Part shown: positions 39,104 through 47,899 of the stretch, one piece after another | Layout of the letters: every line of letters starts with the position of its first letter | How positions within the stretch are numbered: the stretch's first letter is position 1 | Translations under genes and position numbers: made by a program | From: Rubellimicrobium aerolatum | GTDB lineage: Bacteria; Pseudomonadota; Alphaproteobacteria; Rhodobacterales; Rhodobacteraceae | NCBI RefSeq assembly: GCF_017872975.1 | Contig: NZ_JAGGJP010000003.1 | Span: 248,001 to 312,000 of the forward strand | DNA length: 64,000 nt | Direction of reading: 5' to 3' | Notes under the pieces: model-generated | What the model saw: the letters and a program-made list of their open reading frames with translations, nothing else | What the model was told of the DNA's origin: nothing | Databases searched by the model: none

Positions 39104-39763
39104 ATGGAGCCGACAGGCATCGGGGCGATCCGGGCGCGGCTGCGGGCCGCCGAGGCGGCGGCGGGGCGCGCGGCGGGGGCGGTGACGCTGATCGCCGTGT
39201 CCAAGGTCCAGCCCGAGGCGCGGGTGCGCGCCGTGCTGGCGGCGGGCCAGCGCGTGTTCGGCGAGAACCGGGTGCAGGAGGCGCAGGGGCGGTGGGAGCC
39301 GCTGCGCGCGGAGGGGGCGGCGGTGGAGCTGCACCTGATCGGGCCCTTGCAGACCAACAAGGCGCGGGCGGCGGCCGGGCTGTTCGACGCCATCCACACG
39401 GTGGACCGCGAGCGGCTGGCCGAGGCGCTGGCGCGGCTGGCGCAGGAGCGGGGGGCGTCGCCGGGGGTCTTCGTGCAGGTGAACACGGGCCGCGAGCCGC
39501 AGAAGGCGGGGTGCGACCCGGAGGGGGCCGACGCGCTGGTGGCGCGGGTGCGGGCGCTGGGACTGCCGCTGCGGGGCCTCATGTGCATCCCGCCCGAGGG
39601 GGAGGACCCGGTGCCCCACTTCCGGCTGCTGCGCGGGATGGCGGAACGGAACGGGCTGGACGGGCTGTCGATGGGGATGAGCGGCGACTTCGAGGCGGCG
39701 GTGGCCGAGGGGGCGACCCATGTGCGGGTGGGCTCGGCGATCTTCGGGGCGCGGGGCGGCTGA
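39104..39763 (+). CDS. YggS-type pyridoxal-phosphate homeostasis protein
   Basis: A 219-residue fold-type III PLP-binding protein of the YggS/PROSC family. The PLP lysine lies in LIAVSKVQPE (near residue 35), with GENRVQEAQ, LHLIGPLQTNKA and the C-terminal LSMGMSGDFEAAVAEGATHVRVGSAIFG typical of the family. It buffers free PLP. ATG 39104 has GGAGGGGG upstream. It stands alone between the porin and a convergent transpeptidase gene. Confidence 0.93.
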   Translation: MEPTGIGAIRARLRAAEAAAGRAAGAVTLIAVSKVQPEARVRAVLAAGQRVFGENRVQEAQGRWEPLRAEGAAVELHLIGPLQTNKARAAAGLFDAIHTVDRERLAEALARLAQERGASPGVFVQVNTGREPQKAGCDPEGADALVARVRALGLPLRGLMCIPPEGEDPVPHFRLLRGMAERNGLDGLSMGMSGDFEAAVAEGATHVRVGSAIFGARGG

Positions 39764-39791
39764 ACGCGCCGGGGCTCTGCCCCGGACCCCG

Positions 39792-39813
39792 GGATATTTG
39801 GAGCCAAAGAAGG
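39792..39813. repeat. 22-bp intergenic repeat, copy 1
   Basis: GGATATTTGGAGCCAAAGAAGG, with an inner dyad TTTGG-AG-CCAAA, lies between convergent genes (yggS and the L,D-transpeptidase). It matches a second copy at 46520-46541 at 21 of 22 positions. Confidence 0.75.
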
Positions 39814-39815
39814 GC

Positions 39816-40316
39816 CTAGCGCACCACCAGCCTTGAGCGGGGCGCAAGGCGGCGGGCGATCCACAGGAGGTCGCGGGGGCGGAGCGCGATGCAGCCGGCC
39901 GTGGGGGCACCTAGGCGGCGCCAGCGGTGGACGAAGATCGCGGAGCCTCGGCCGGGGAGGGCGGGGGACAGGTTCCAGTCGGTGAGGAGCACGAGGTCGT
40001 AGAGCGGGTCGGCGCGGCGGAGGCGCTCGTGGGAGGGGGCGTGGGGGGCGCGGACCTTGGAGTTGTAGGCCGGGTCGGCGGGGTCGTCGGACCAGAGGTC
40101 GCGCGGGCGGATCGGGAGGGCGCTGCGCGTGGGTTTGCGCAGGCGGTCGGGGCGGTAGAGAACCCCGGCGAGGCCGTGGGCGCCGCGCGGGGTGCAGCCG
40201 TCGCCCTCGCGCTTGTCGTCCGTGAGGCCCTGGCGCCCGCGCGTGCAGGGGAACAGGCGGCCCCGGAAGCGGAGCCCGCGCGGGGTCACCACGAGGTCGT
40301 CGGGCGTGACCCTCAC
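39816..40316 (-). CDS. L,D-transpeptidase (YkuD) family protein
   Basis: A 166-residue enzyme of the YkuD family, without an obvious signal peptide. The catalytic Cys is in TAGCIAL near residue 142, preceded by HRWRRLGAP (the usual His-containing half). The protein has the compact cross-linking fold, which makes 3-3 peptidoglycan bridges or attaches proteins. GTG 40316 overlaps the ribA TGA (GTGA). The lack of a signal suggests an atypical export route or a different role. Confidence 0.8.
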   Translation of the reverse strand: MRVTPDDLVVTPRGLRFRGRLFPCTRGRQGLTDDKREGDGCTPRGAHGLAGVLYRPDRLRKPTRSALPIRPRDLWSDDPADPAYNSKVRAPHAPSHERLRRADPLYDLVLLTDWNLSPALPGRGSAIFVHRWRRLGAPTAGCIALRPRDLLWIARRLAPRSRLVVR

Positions 40317-41410
40317 AGCAGATGCCCGGACTTGGCGGCCTTGGTCGCCAGATACGCCGCGTTCAGGTCGTTGAGGCCGACGCGCAGCGGCACCCGTTCG
40401 GCGACGCGCACGCCCGCCTCCTCCATCCGCCGCACCTTGCGCGGGTTGTTGGTGAGGAGCCGCACCGCGTCGAAGCCGAGCGCCTTGAGGACCTGCGCGC
40501 CGACGCGGAAGTCGCGCTCGTCGTCCTCGAAGCCGAGGCGGTGGTTGGCCTCGACGGTATCGAAGCCCTGGTCCTGCAAGCTGTAGGCGCGCATCTTGTT
40601 GGCGAGGCCGATGCCCCGGCCTTCCTGGTCGAGATACAGGAGCACGCCCGCGCCGTCGGCCGCCATGCGGTCGAGCGCGGCGTGGAGCTGGGGGCCGCAG
40701 TCGCACTTGAGCGAGCCCAGCAGGTCGCCGGTGAAGCAGGCGGAATGAAGCCGCGCCAGCACGGGGGCGTCGCGCGGGGGGGAGCCGATCTCGACCGCGA
40801 CGTGCTCGGAGTCGTCGAGGGGGGAGCGGAAGACGTGGACGCGGCCGGCCTGCGACACGGCGAGGGGGACGCGGGCGGAGACCACCTCGGAGAGGGGGGC
40901 GAGCGTGTCGGCCAGCGCCAGCGCCGCCGGGAGCCGGGCGACCCCCTCGGGCGGGGGGGCGTCGTGGGCCACGAGGAGGGCGGCGGGGAGGAGGCGCGCG
41001 GCCTTGGCCAGCCGCAGCGCCGCGCGGGCCAGCGCGGGCGGGGGGCCGTCGGCGTCGCGGAAGGACTGGAACGGCCCCTTCATGGGGCGGGCCAGGTCCT
41101 CGGCGGGGTCGGCGGTGGCGCGCAGCCAGCCCAGGTCGGCGTCCCCCGGCACCCGCAGCCGGGCGAGGTCGCCGTCGTAGGCGCGGGCGCGCAGCGTCCC
41201 GGCCCGGCGGGCGGTCAGGGCCAGCGCCACCTCGCCCAGGTCGCGCAAGCCCCGGAGCCGCGGCGCGCTCGCCGTCTCGGCCGCCAGCGCCAGGGCCGCG
41301 CCGTCCGGCCCGGCGAGCCACACCGGCAGCCCCATCCGCAGGTCGGAGCGGGCGCGGGCCAGCCGCTCGGCGTCGCTGAGGGCGAACGGGGGGGCGAGGG
41401 GGTCGGTCAT
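40313..41410 (-). CDS. ribA: GTP cyclohydrolase II
   Basis: A 365-residue protein whose C-terminal 190 residues are GTP cyclohydrolase II, first step of riboflavin synthesis. Zinc-binding Cys are in [16 protein letters not shown] (near residues 224-237), followed by [11 protein letters not shown] and LTNNPRKV. The N-terminal 170 residues are a partner domain with no DHBP synthase motifs, so this is an N-terminally extended single-function form common in Rhodobacterales. It overlaps the transpeptidase gene. Confidence 0.92.
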   Translation of the reverse strand: MTDPLAPPFALSDAERLARARSDLRMGLPVWLAGPDGAALALAAETASAPRLRGLRDLGEVALALTARRAGTLRARAYDGDLARLRVPGDADLGWLRATADPAEDLARPMKGPFQSFRDADGPPPALARAALRLAKAARLLPAALLVAHDAPPPEGVARLPAALALADTLAPLSEVVSARVPLAVSQAGRVHVFRSPLDDSEHVAVEIGSPPRDAPVLARLHSACFTGDLLGSLKCDCGPQLHAALDRMAADGAGVLLYLDQEGRGIGLANKMRAYSLQDQGFDTVEANHRLGFEDDERDFRVGAQVLKALGFDAVRLLTNNPRKVRRMEEAGVRVAERVPLRVGLNDLNAAYLATKAAKSGHLL

Positions 41411-41548
41411 GCCTTCCTGTAGCGCGCGGGCGGGCGGATTGAAACATTCCCGCCCCCGGCGACACATGGGCGTGAGAAATCCTACGAAGCCGTTGGTTTT
41501 CCGGCGCTTCCTCCCCATCTCCGACCCGTGATCGCAACGGAGGGCCCG

Positions 41549-42235
41549 ATGGCGCAGCTCAAGAAGATCCTTCTCGTGGACGACGACGACGACCTGCGCG
41601 AGGCCCTGTCCGAGCAGCTCGTGATGACCGAGGACTTCGACGTGTTCGAGGCCGGGTCGGGCGCCGACGCGCTGACCAAGACCAAGGCGGGGCTCTTCGA
41701 CCTCGTGATCCTCGACGTGGGCCTGCCCGACACCGACGGGCGCGAGCTGGCGCGGGTGATGCGCAAGCAGGGCGTGAAATGCCCGATCGTGATGCTGACG
41801 GGCCACGATTCGGACAGCGACACCATCCTCGGGCTCGACGCCGGGGCGAACGACTACGTGACCAAGCCCTTCAAGTTCCCCGTCCTGCTGGCCCGCCTGC
41901 GCGCCCAGCTCCGGACCCACGAGCAGAGCGAGGACGCGATCTTCCAGCTCGGCCCCTACACCTTCCGGCCCTCGCAGAAGCTCCTGCTCACCGAGGACGA
42001 CAAGAAGGTGCGGCTCACCGAGAAGGAGACCAACATCCTGAAGTACCTGTATCGCGCGCAGGACGAGGTGGTGCCGCGCGACGTGCTGCTGCACGAGGTC
42101 TGGGGCTACAACGCGGGCGTGACGACCCACACGCTGGAGACTCACATCTACCGCCTGCGCCAGAAGATCGAGCCCGACCCCACCAGCCCCGGCCTGCTGC
42201 GGACGGAATCGGGCGGCTACCGGCTGGTCGCCTGA
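41549..42235 (+). CDS. cenR: CenR-like OmpR-family response regulator
   Basis: A 228-residue response regulator. The receiver domain has the acidic pocket [11 protein letters not shown], phospho-acceptor Asp56 (VILDVGLP) and a Lys in YVTKPF. The winged-helix output domain ends in [32 protein letters not shown]. Sequence and setting resemble CenR, which controls envelope and division genes in alphaproteobacteria and is essential in Rhodobacter and Caulobacter. Its kinase CenK is not in this window. ATG 41549 has GGAGGG upstream; a GTG at 41528 would add seven residues. Confidence 0.82.
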   Translation: MAQLKKILLVDDDDDLREALSEQLVMTEDFDVFEAGSGADALTKTKAGLFDLVILDVGLPDTDGRELARVMRKQGVKCPIVMLTGHDSDSDTILGLDAGANDYVTKPFKFPVLLARLRAQLRTHEQSEDAIFQLGPYTFRPSQKLLLTEDDKKVRLTEKETNILKYLYRAQDEVVPRDVLLHEVWGYNAGVTTHTLETHIYRLRQKIEPDPTSPGLLRTESGGYRLVA

Positions 42236-42341
42236 CCGCTCACTTTTTCCGAAGCGGGCCGGGAACAACCCTGGGGCGTGACGGGTTCTCCCTGCGACCC
42301 CCGATGGCGGGGCAAGGCCATCATCCCTCCCTGTTGGACTT

Positions 42342-42369
42342 GGCCCGGGCTTCGGCTCGGGCCTTTTTT
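42342..42369 (+). terminator. Intrinsic terminator of the response-regulator gene
   Basis: A 9-base-pair stem (42342-42350 with 42355-42363, one G-U pair) with a UUCG loop is followed by six T. It lies 107 bases after the stop. Confidence 0.85.
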
Positions 42370-42502
42370 CCGCGCCGCGGAAATTTTCGCGCGCCGGGCT
42401 TGCCGGCCCGGTGCAATCCCGCGGCGGCGTGCGTATATTCCTGCCCGAGGGACGCATGGCGCGTCCCCCGATGGGGTCCGCGACCCCTACATAGGTCCAA
42501 GG

Positions 42503-42841
42503 ATGCGTTCGACCCGCCTGGCTTCCGCCCTCCTCCTGTCCGCCCTGGCCGTCCCGGCCCTGGCCCAGCCCGCCCTGGCGCAGGACGTGAGCTTCCAGCT
42601 CGTCAACAACAGCGGCCTCACGCTGATGGAGTTCCACGCCACCCCCGCCATCGGCGGCGCGGAGAGCGACGACCTCCTCGTGGCCAGCGTCATGGCCCCG
42701 GGCGAGGCCGGATCGGTCACCATCCCCGGCAGCGCCGAGTCCTGCGACCAGGACCTCCGCTTCGTCTTCGAGGACGGCTCCGAGATGGTGGACCGCCTGA
42801 ACGTCTGCGCCACGCCCAGCTACACGCTGAACCCGGCCTGA
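42503..42841 (+). CDS. Small periplasmic protein, two cysteines
   Basis: A 112-residue exported protein. The signal peptide covers residues 1-27 (ALAQPALA then QDVSF), and a beta-rich mature part has two Cys (SCDQ, VCAT) able to form a disulfide. No family is recognised; similar short exported proteins occur in Rhodobacterales. ATG 42503 has AAGG four bases upstream. It stands alone after the terminator of the response-regulator gene. Confidence 0.7.
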   Translation: MRSTRLASALLLSALAVPALAQPALAQDVSFQLVNNSGLTLMEFHATPAIGGAESDDLLVASVMAPGEAGSVTIPGSAESCDQDLRFVFEDGSEMVDRLNVCATPSYTLNPA

Positions 42842-43038
42842 CCCCGCGCCTGGCCCTGGCTCTGGCCGCGCATCCCTGGGGGCCGCGCGGCCGCCAGGGC
42901 GGGTCGTCGCGACCTCCGCATCCGCTGTTTCCCGCCTGACGGCCCCGGCGGCGGTCGGATCATCCCAAGGGGAGGGGCCGCCGGGTTCCCCCCGGCGGCC
43001 CGCGCCGCTATCAGGGGCCGCGCCCGCCGGAGAGCCCC

Positions 43039-43827
43039 ATGCCCCTGACCCTCGCCACCTGGAACATCAACTCGGTCCGCCTGCGGGAGGGGCTGGTCGC
43101 CCGCCTGCTGCGGGAGGAGGCCCCCGACATCCTCTGCCTCCAGGAATGCAAGAGCCCGGCCGAGAAGATCCCCGTCGCGGCCTTCGCGGCGCTGGGCTAT
43201 CCCCATGTCGTGATGCGGGGGCAGAAGGGCTACAACGGCGTCGCCATCTTCTCCAGGCGCCCGCTGGAGGACGCGGGGTCGGTGGACTTCGCGGGCCTCG
43301 GCCACGCCCGCCACGTCGCGGCGCGGCTGGACTGCGGGGCGGTGATCCACAACGTCTATGTGCCGGCCGGGGGCGACGTGCCCGACCGCGAGCAGAACGA
43401 GAAGTTCGGGCAGAAGCTCGATTTCCTCACGCATCTGCGGGACCACTTCCGGGCGGACCGCCCCGCCCGCGCGATCCTCGTGGGCGACCTCAACGTGGCG
43501 CCCATGGAGGACGACGTGTGGTCGCACAAGCAGATGCTCCGGGTCGTGAGCCACACGCCCGTCGAGGTGGAGCACTTCGAGGAGGCGCGCGAGGCCGGGG
43601 GATGGGTGGACGTGACGCGGCTCGACCGGCCCATGGGCAAGCTCTATTCCTGGTGGTCCTACCGCGCGCCGGACTGGGACGCGGCGGACAAGGGGCGCCG
43701 GCTCGACCATGTGTGGGCGTCGCGGGACATCGTGGGGGCGACGCATGGCAGCCGCGTCCTGCGCGACGCGCGCGGCTGGGACGGGCCCTCGGACCACGTG
43801 CCGGTGCTGGCGAGCTTCGACCTGTAG
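43039..43827 (+). CDS. xthA: Exodeoxyribonuclease III
   Basis: A 262-residue AP endonuclease / 3'-5' exonuclease of the ExoIII/EEP family. It carries the metal-binding LQECK (residues near 35), [15 protein letters not shown] and the C-terminal DHVPVLASF. It repairs abasic sites and blocked 3' ends. ATG 43039 has GGAGAG upstream. It is monocistronic. Confidence 0.94.
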   Translation: MPLTLATWNINSVRLREGLVARLLREEAPDILCLQECKSPAEKIPVAAFAALGYPHVVMRGQKGYNGVAIFSRRPLEDAGSVDFAGLGHARHVAARLDCGAVIHNVYVPAGGDVPDREQNEKFGQKLDFLTHLRDHFRADRPARAILVGDLNVAPMEDDVWSHKQMLRVVSHTPVEVEHFEEAREAGGWVDVTRLDRPMGKLYSWWSYRAPDWDAADKGRRLDHVWASRDIVGATHGSRVLRDARGWDGPSDHVPVLASFDL

Positions 43828-43943
43828 GATCTTAGCGGTCGCGCAACGCCCGTTGCTGTCAGGCTTCGTTCATCCCTTCGTGCGAATCTCCCTCGTGCGG
43901 GCCGTGACTCCCTTAAGGACGGACGGCCCGTCGCCGGTTCCCG

Positions 43944-44585
43944 TCAGAGCCGCCGCACCGCCTCGGCCACCGCCCGCCCCAGCGCCCCGTGCGCCTCGGG
44001 CTCCAGGTGGATGCCGTCGGCGGGGCTGACCGCGATGACGGTGCCGGCGTCCAGGAACCCCGCGCCACGGGCCTCGGCCAGCGCCATCAGGAGGGACGGA
44101 AGATGAAGGGACGTCTCGCGCGCGCCGGTGAACTCGGAGGCGATGGGGCCCTGCTCCAGCACCGGGGGCGGGCAGATCAGCAGGATGCGGAAGCCGCCGT
44201 GGCGGTCCTGCATCTCGGGGGAGTTGGCGATGTCGAGGAGGGCGGCGATCCCGGCTGCGATGCGCGGGGCGTCGGCGCCGAAGCGGGTCTTGGTGTCGTT
44301 GGTGCCGAGCATGATGGTGAGCGCGTCGATGGGGCCGTGGCTTTGCAGCGCGATCTTGAGGCCGTCGCGCCCGTCCATGTGCGCGCCCATCACGGGGTCG
44401 GGGAACTGCGCGGTGCGGCCGGGCAGGCCCTCCTCCACCACGTCCCACTCCGGGGCCAGAAGGGCCGCCGCCACGCCCGGCCAGCGCGTCGCGGCGTCGA
44501 GGCGGCGGTAGGCCTCGCCCCGTTGCAGGATCGGCGGGGTGCCGTGGGTGTTGCTGTCGCCGAAGCAGAGAAGCGTGCGGGTCAT
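43944..44585 (-). CDS. SGNH/GDSL-family esterase or hydrolase
   Basis: A 213-residue hydrolase of the SGNH superfamily. The nucleophile Ser is in the block I motif CFGDSNTHG (residues 7-15), Asn is in MLGTNDTK (block III), and the catalytic Asp/His pair is near DGIHLEPEAH. It is cytosolic, with no signal peptide. It resembles arylesterase-like SGNH proteins (for example AxeA or TesA relatives), but the substrate is unknown. Confidence 0.85.
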   Translation of the reverse strand: MTRTLLCFGDSNTHGTPPILQRGEAYRRLDAATRWPGVAAALLAPEWDVVEEGLPGRTAQFPDPVMGAHMDGRDGLKIALQSHGPIDALTIMLGTNDTKTRFGADAPRIAAGIAALLDIANSPEMQDRHGGFRILLICPPPVLEQGPIASEFTGARETSLHLPSLLMALAEARGAGFLDAGTVIAVSPADGIHLEPEAHGALGRAVAEAVRRL

Positions 44586-44708
44586 GGGGCCGTGGTCCTC
44601 CCGAGGTCGGGGGCCACGCTAGGGGGCCGGCGGGGGCCGGTCAAACCGCCCCTTCCCCTTCCGGGCCGGTGGGCACATATAACCCCGGAACTCACGAGGA
44701 GGGACATC

Positions 44709-45596
44709 ATGGCGCAAGCGGCCGAGACGCTGGACATCATCGACGGCACCGACGCGGGCTTCATGGCCGAGGTGATCGAGGCCTCGCGCGAGGTTCCCGT
44801 CATCGTCGATTTCTGGGCGACGTGGTGCGGGCCGTGCAAGCAGCTCACCCCGGCGCTGGAGGCCGCCGTGCGGAAGCAGGCCGGCAAGGTGCGGCTGGTG
44901 AAGATCGACGTGGACAAGAACCCGGCCTTCGCGGGCCAGCTTCGGGTGCAGTCGATCCCGACGGTCTATGGCTTCTGGCAGGGGCAGCCGGTGGACGGCT
45001 TCCAGGGCGCGCTCCCGGCGTCCCAGGTGGAGCAGTTCGTCCAGAAGCTCGCGGCGCTGGCGGGCGACGGCGGGCTGGCCGAGGCCATCGAGGCGGCCGA
45101 GCAGATGCTGGAGGAGGGCGCGGCGGTGGACGCCGCCCAGACCTTCGCCGCCATCCTCCAGGAGGAGCCCGAGAACCCCCGTGCCTATGCGGGGCTCGTG
45201 CGGGCGATGATCCTCGCGGGCGATCTCGACCAGGCGGAGGCGATCCTGAACGGCGCGCCCGCCAGCATCTCGGGCAAGTCCGAGCTGGAGGCCGTGCGCG
45301 CCCGGATCGCGCTGGCGCGGCAGGCCGCCAAGGCGGGCCCGGTCGAGGAGCTGCGCGCGCGGGTGGAGGCGGACCCGTCCGACCATCAGGCGCGGTTCGA
45401 CCTCGCCACGGCGCTCCACGCGGAGGGGGAGGTGCAGGAGGCGGTGGACCAGCTGCTGGAGATCTTCCGGCGCGACCGGGAATGGAACGAGGGCGCGGCC
45501 AAGGCGCAGCTCTTCCAGATCTTCGACGCGCTGCCGCCCAAGGACCCGATCGCGCTGTCGGGTCGGCGGAAACTGTCCTCCCTCATCTTTGCCTGA
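44709..45596 (+). CDS. Thioredoxin-TPR chaperone-like protein (CnoX/YbbN type)
   Basis: A 295-residue protein with an N-terminal thioredoxin domain (FWATWCGPCKQL; Cys40 and Cys43) and a C-terminal helical TPR region, as in E. coli CnoX (YbbN). CnoX lacks the second active-site Cys, whereas here the full CGPC pair is kept, as in Caulobacter-type proteins that also have thioredoxin activity. ATG 44709 has GAGGAGG upstream. It precedes the Lon-substrate-domain gene in the same direction. Confidence 0.87.
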   Translation: MAQAAETLDIIDGTDAGFMAEVIEASREVPVIVDFWATWCGPCKQLTPALEAAVRKQAGKVRLVKIDVDKNPAFAGQLRVQSIPTVYGFWQGQPVDGFQGALPASQVEQFVQKLAALAGDGGLAEAIEAAEQMLEEGAAVDAAQTFAAILQEEPENPRAYAGLVRAMILAGDLDQAEAILNGAPASISGKSELEAVRARIALARQAAKAGPVEELRARVEADPSDHQARFDLATALHAEGEVQEAVDQLLEIFRRDREWNEGAAKAQLFQIFDALPPKDPIALSGRRKLSSLIFA

Positions 45597-45622
45597 TGCC
45601 CGCGCGTCCTAGATCGCGGGTC

Positions 45623-46264
45623 ATGCCCCTGTCCGCTGAGCTTCCCGAGACCATCGCGATCTTCCCGCTCCCGGGCGCGCTGCTCCTGCCGCGGGCGCGG
45701 CTGCCGCTCCATATCTTCGAGCCGCGCTACCTCGCGATGATCGACGACACGCTCAAGACCCCGGCGCGGCTGATCGGGATGATCCAGCCCTTCGAGAATG
45801 CGTCGGGCGCGGACCGGCTGCATTCCATCGGCTGCGCGGGGCGGGTCACCGCCTTCTCGGAGACGGAGGACGGGCGCTACATGGTCACGCTGTCGGGCGT
45901 GTCGCGGTTCCGGGTGCTGCGCGAGGTCGAGGGCTTCACGCCCTACCGCCGCTGCGAGGTGTCGTGGAGCGGCTTCGAGCGCGACCGGGGCGCGGTCGAG
46001 AAGGACGCGGGGCTGGACCGGGGACCGTTCATCGACCTCCTCAACCGCTTCTTCCAGAACCAGGGGCTGTCCACCGACTGGGACGCCGTGCGCGACGCCG
46101 AGGACGAGCTGCTCATCAACTCGCTGTCGATGCTGTGCCCATTCCCGCCCGAGGACAAGCAGGCGCTGCTGGAGGCGCCGACGCTGCCGACCCGCCGGGA
46201 GACGCTGATCACGCTGATCGAGTTCTCGCTTCATGGCGGCGAGACCGGAGAGATGATGCAATGA
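45623..46264 (+). CDS. Lon N-terminal (LON substrate-binding) domain protein
   Basis: A 213-residue protein that is a stand-alone LON N-terminal domain: [26 protein letters not shown] near the N-terminus, then [10 protein letters not shown] and a helical C-terminus. No AAA+ or protease domain is present. Its function in this form is unknown. ATG 45623 gives the normal family length; an earlier ATG at 45596 overlapping the cnoX-like stop would add nine residues. Its TGA overlaps the next ATG by four bases. Confidence 0.85.
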   Translation: MPLSAELPETIAIFPLPGALLLPRARLPLHIFEPRYLAMIDDTLKTPARLIGMIQPFENASGADRLHSIGCAGRVTAFSETEDGRYMVTLSGVSRFRVLREVEGFTPYRRCEVSWSGFERDRGAVEKDAGLDRGPFIDLLNRFFQNQGLSTDWDAVRDAEDELLINSLSMLCPFPPEDKQALLEAPTLPTRRETLITLIEFSLHGGETGEMMQ

Positions 46265-46473
46265 ACGACCCCACCGATTCGATGAGCGAGGAGCCCCGCG
46301 CGCCCGGGTTCGACCCCCGGATGCTGGAGGCGCTGGTGTGCCCGCAGACGCACGGCGTCCTCCTCTACGACGCCGAGCGGCAGGAGCTGGTCTCGCGCGC
46401 GGCGCATCTGGCCTACCCGATCCGGGACGGCATCCCGATCATGCTGGCCTCGGAGGCGCGGGGGCTGGACTGA
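46261..46473 (+). CDS. Trm112-like zinc-finger-fold protein
   Basis: A 70-residue protein of the Trm112/YcaR family ([24 protein letters not shown] then [12 protein letters not shown]). Only one Cys of the usual zinc set is present. The role is unknown in bacteria; eukaryotic Trm112 activates methyltransferases. It overlaps the preceding gene as ATGA, so the two are co-translated. Confidence 0.8.
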   Translation: MNDPTDSMSEEPRAPGFDPRMLEALVCPQTHGVLLYDAERQELVSRAAHLAYPIRDGIPIMLASEARGLD

Positions 46474-46519
46474 CGAAGGGGGGCTTTGCCCCCCGTCGCG
46501 CGTCGCGCGACTCCCCCCA

Positions 46520-46541
46520 GGATACTTGGAGCCAAAGAAGG
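46520..46541. repeat. 22-bp intergenic repeat, copy 2
   Basis: GGATACTTGGAGCCAAAGAAGG, one base different from the copy at 39792-39813. It again lies between two convergent genes (the Trm112-like gene and the ubiH-type gene). A GGGGGGC-TTT-GCCCCCC hairpin sits at 46479-46495 just before it. Confidence 0.75.
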
Positions 46542-46546
46542 CGGGC

Positions 46547-47782
46547 TCAGCTTCGCATCAGGCTTGGCAGGTCGCCGGTCAGGCCCGCCGCCTCGCGGAT
46601 GAAGGCGCGGCGCAGGGGGGGCAGGCGGTTCACGAGGCCGAGGCCGAGGTCGCGGGCCAGCCGTAGCGGGCGCGAGTCGTTCGAGAACAGGCGGTTGAAG
46701 CCGTCCGTCGCGAAGGCCAGCGTCGCCGTGTCGAAGCGCCGCCAGCGGGCGTAGCGGCCGAGCACGGGGGCCGATCCGATGTCCTCGCCCCGCGCGCGCG
46801 CCTCGGCCAGCACGTCGGCCAGCGCCGCCACGTCCTTGAGGCCGGCGTTGAGGCCCTGGCCCGCGATGGGGTGCATCCCGTGGGCGGCGTCGCCCACCAG
46901 CGCGAGGCGCGGGCCGGTGAAGTGCCGCGCCAGCGTCAGGCCGAGGGGATAGGCGAAGCGCGGGCCGTCGAGCGCGAGCGCGCCGAGGAAGCTGCCGAAG
47001 ACCGGGCGCAGCGCCGCCAGGAACGTCGCGTCGTCCATCGCCATGAGCGCGCGGGCGCGGTCGTCCGTCTCGCTCCAGACGATCGAGGAGCGGTTGCCGG
47101 TCAGCGGCAGGATCGCCAGGGGCCCGGAGGGCAGGAAGAGCTGGAAGGCGGTGCCCCGGTGGGGCTTGTCGTGGGCGACGGTGCAGGTGACGGCGGTCTG
47201 GCCGTAGCCCCATTTCATCCGGGCGATGCCGGCGCGGCGGGCGGTGCCGCTCTCGCGGCCGTCGGCGCCGACGAGGAGGCGGCCGGCGAGGGTCCGGCCG
47301 TCGGCGAGGGTCACGGAGGCCGAGGAGGCGTCGGTCTCCTGCGCCACCACGGTCGTGCCATGGTACGTGGCGATGCGGGGCTCCTGCGCCAGGGCGGCGT
47401 CGAGCGCGGCCCGCAGGTGCCGGTCCTCGACCATGTGGCCCATCGGCCCTTCCTCGATCTCCGCGTGGTCGAAGGCGAGGTGGAGAGGGGAGGGGGCCTC
47501 GCCGGGGCGGCCGTCCGCGACCTTGATGGACAGCATCGGCTGGGCGTGGTTGGCGAGGCGGGACCAGACGCCGAGGTTGGCCAGCAGCCGGCGCGAGGCC
47601 AGCGCCAGCGCGTAGGACCGGCCGTCGATCCGCGCGCCCGGATCGGCCGGCGGGCGGGCGTCGATCAGCGCCACCGTCAGCCCCGCCTGCGCGAGGGCCA
47701 GCGCCAGGGCCGGTCCCGCGAGGCCACCCCCGACGATCAGGGCGTCATGGGAGGGCGGGAGGGGGTTCGGGGTCTGTGTCAT
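46547..47782 (-). CDS. UbiH/Coq6-family FAD-dependent hydroxylase
   Basis: A 411-residue flavoprotein mono-oxygenase of the ubiquinone-biosynthesis class. The FAD Rossmann motif IVGGGLAGPALALALAQAG is near residues 16-34, with LLVGADGRESGTARR and the C-terminal RLALVGDAAHGMHPIAGQGLN, diagnostic of UbiH/UbiF/VisC. It should hydroxylate the ubiquinone ring at one position. ATG 47782 is used; the gene is monocistronic. Confidence 0.9.
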   Translation of the reverse strand: MTQTPNPLPPSHDALIVGGGLAGPALALALAQAGLTVALIDARPPADPGARIDGRSYALALASRRLLANLGVWSRLANHAQPMLSIKVADGRPGEAPSPLHLAFDHAEIEEGPMGHMVEDRHLRAALDAALAQEPRIATYHGTTVVAQETDASSASVTLADGRTLAGRLLVGADGRESGTARRAGIARMKWGYGQTAVTCTVAHDKPHRGTAFQLFLPSGPLAILPLTGNRSSIVWSETDDRARALMAMDDATFLAALRPVFGSFLGALALDGPRFAYPLGLTLARHFTGPRLALVGDAAHGMHPIAGQGLNAGLKDVAALADVLAEARARGEDIGSAPVLGRYARWRRFDTATLAFATDGFNRLFSNDSRPLRLARDLGLGLVNRLPPLRRAFIREAAGLTGDLPSLMRS

Positions 47783-47899
47783 GGCCGGTGATATGGCGCG
47801 GTCGCCGGGGGTTGTCACGGGGGAGGCGCCCGGGAGGGCTTGGAGCCGGCGGCCGGGTCGGGAACAATGCGCCGGAACGCGAAGGGGCAGGGGACGGGC

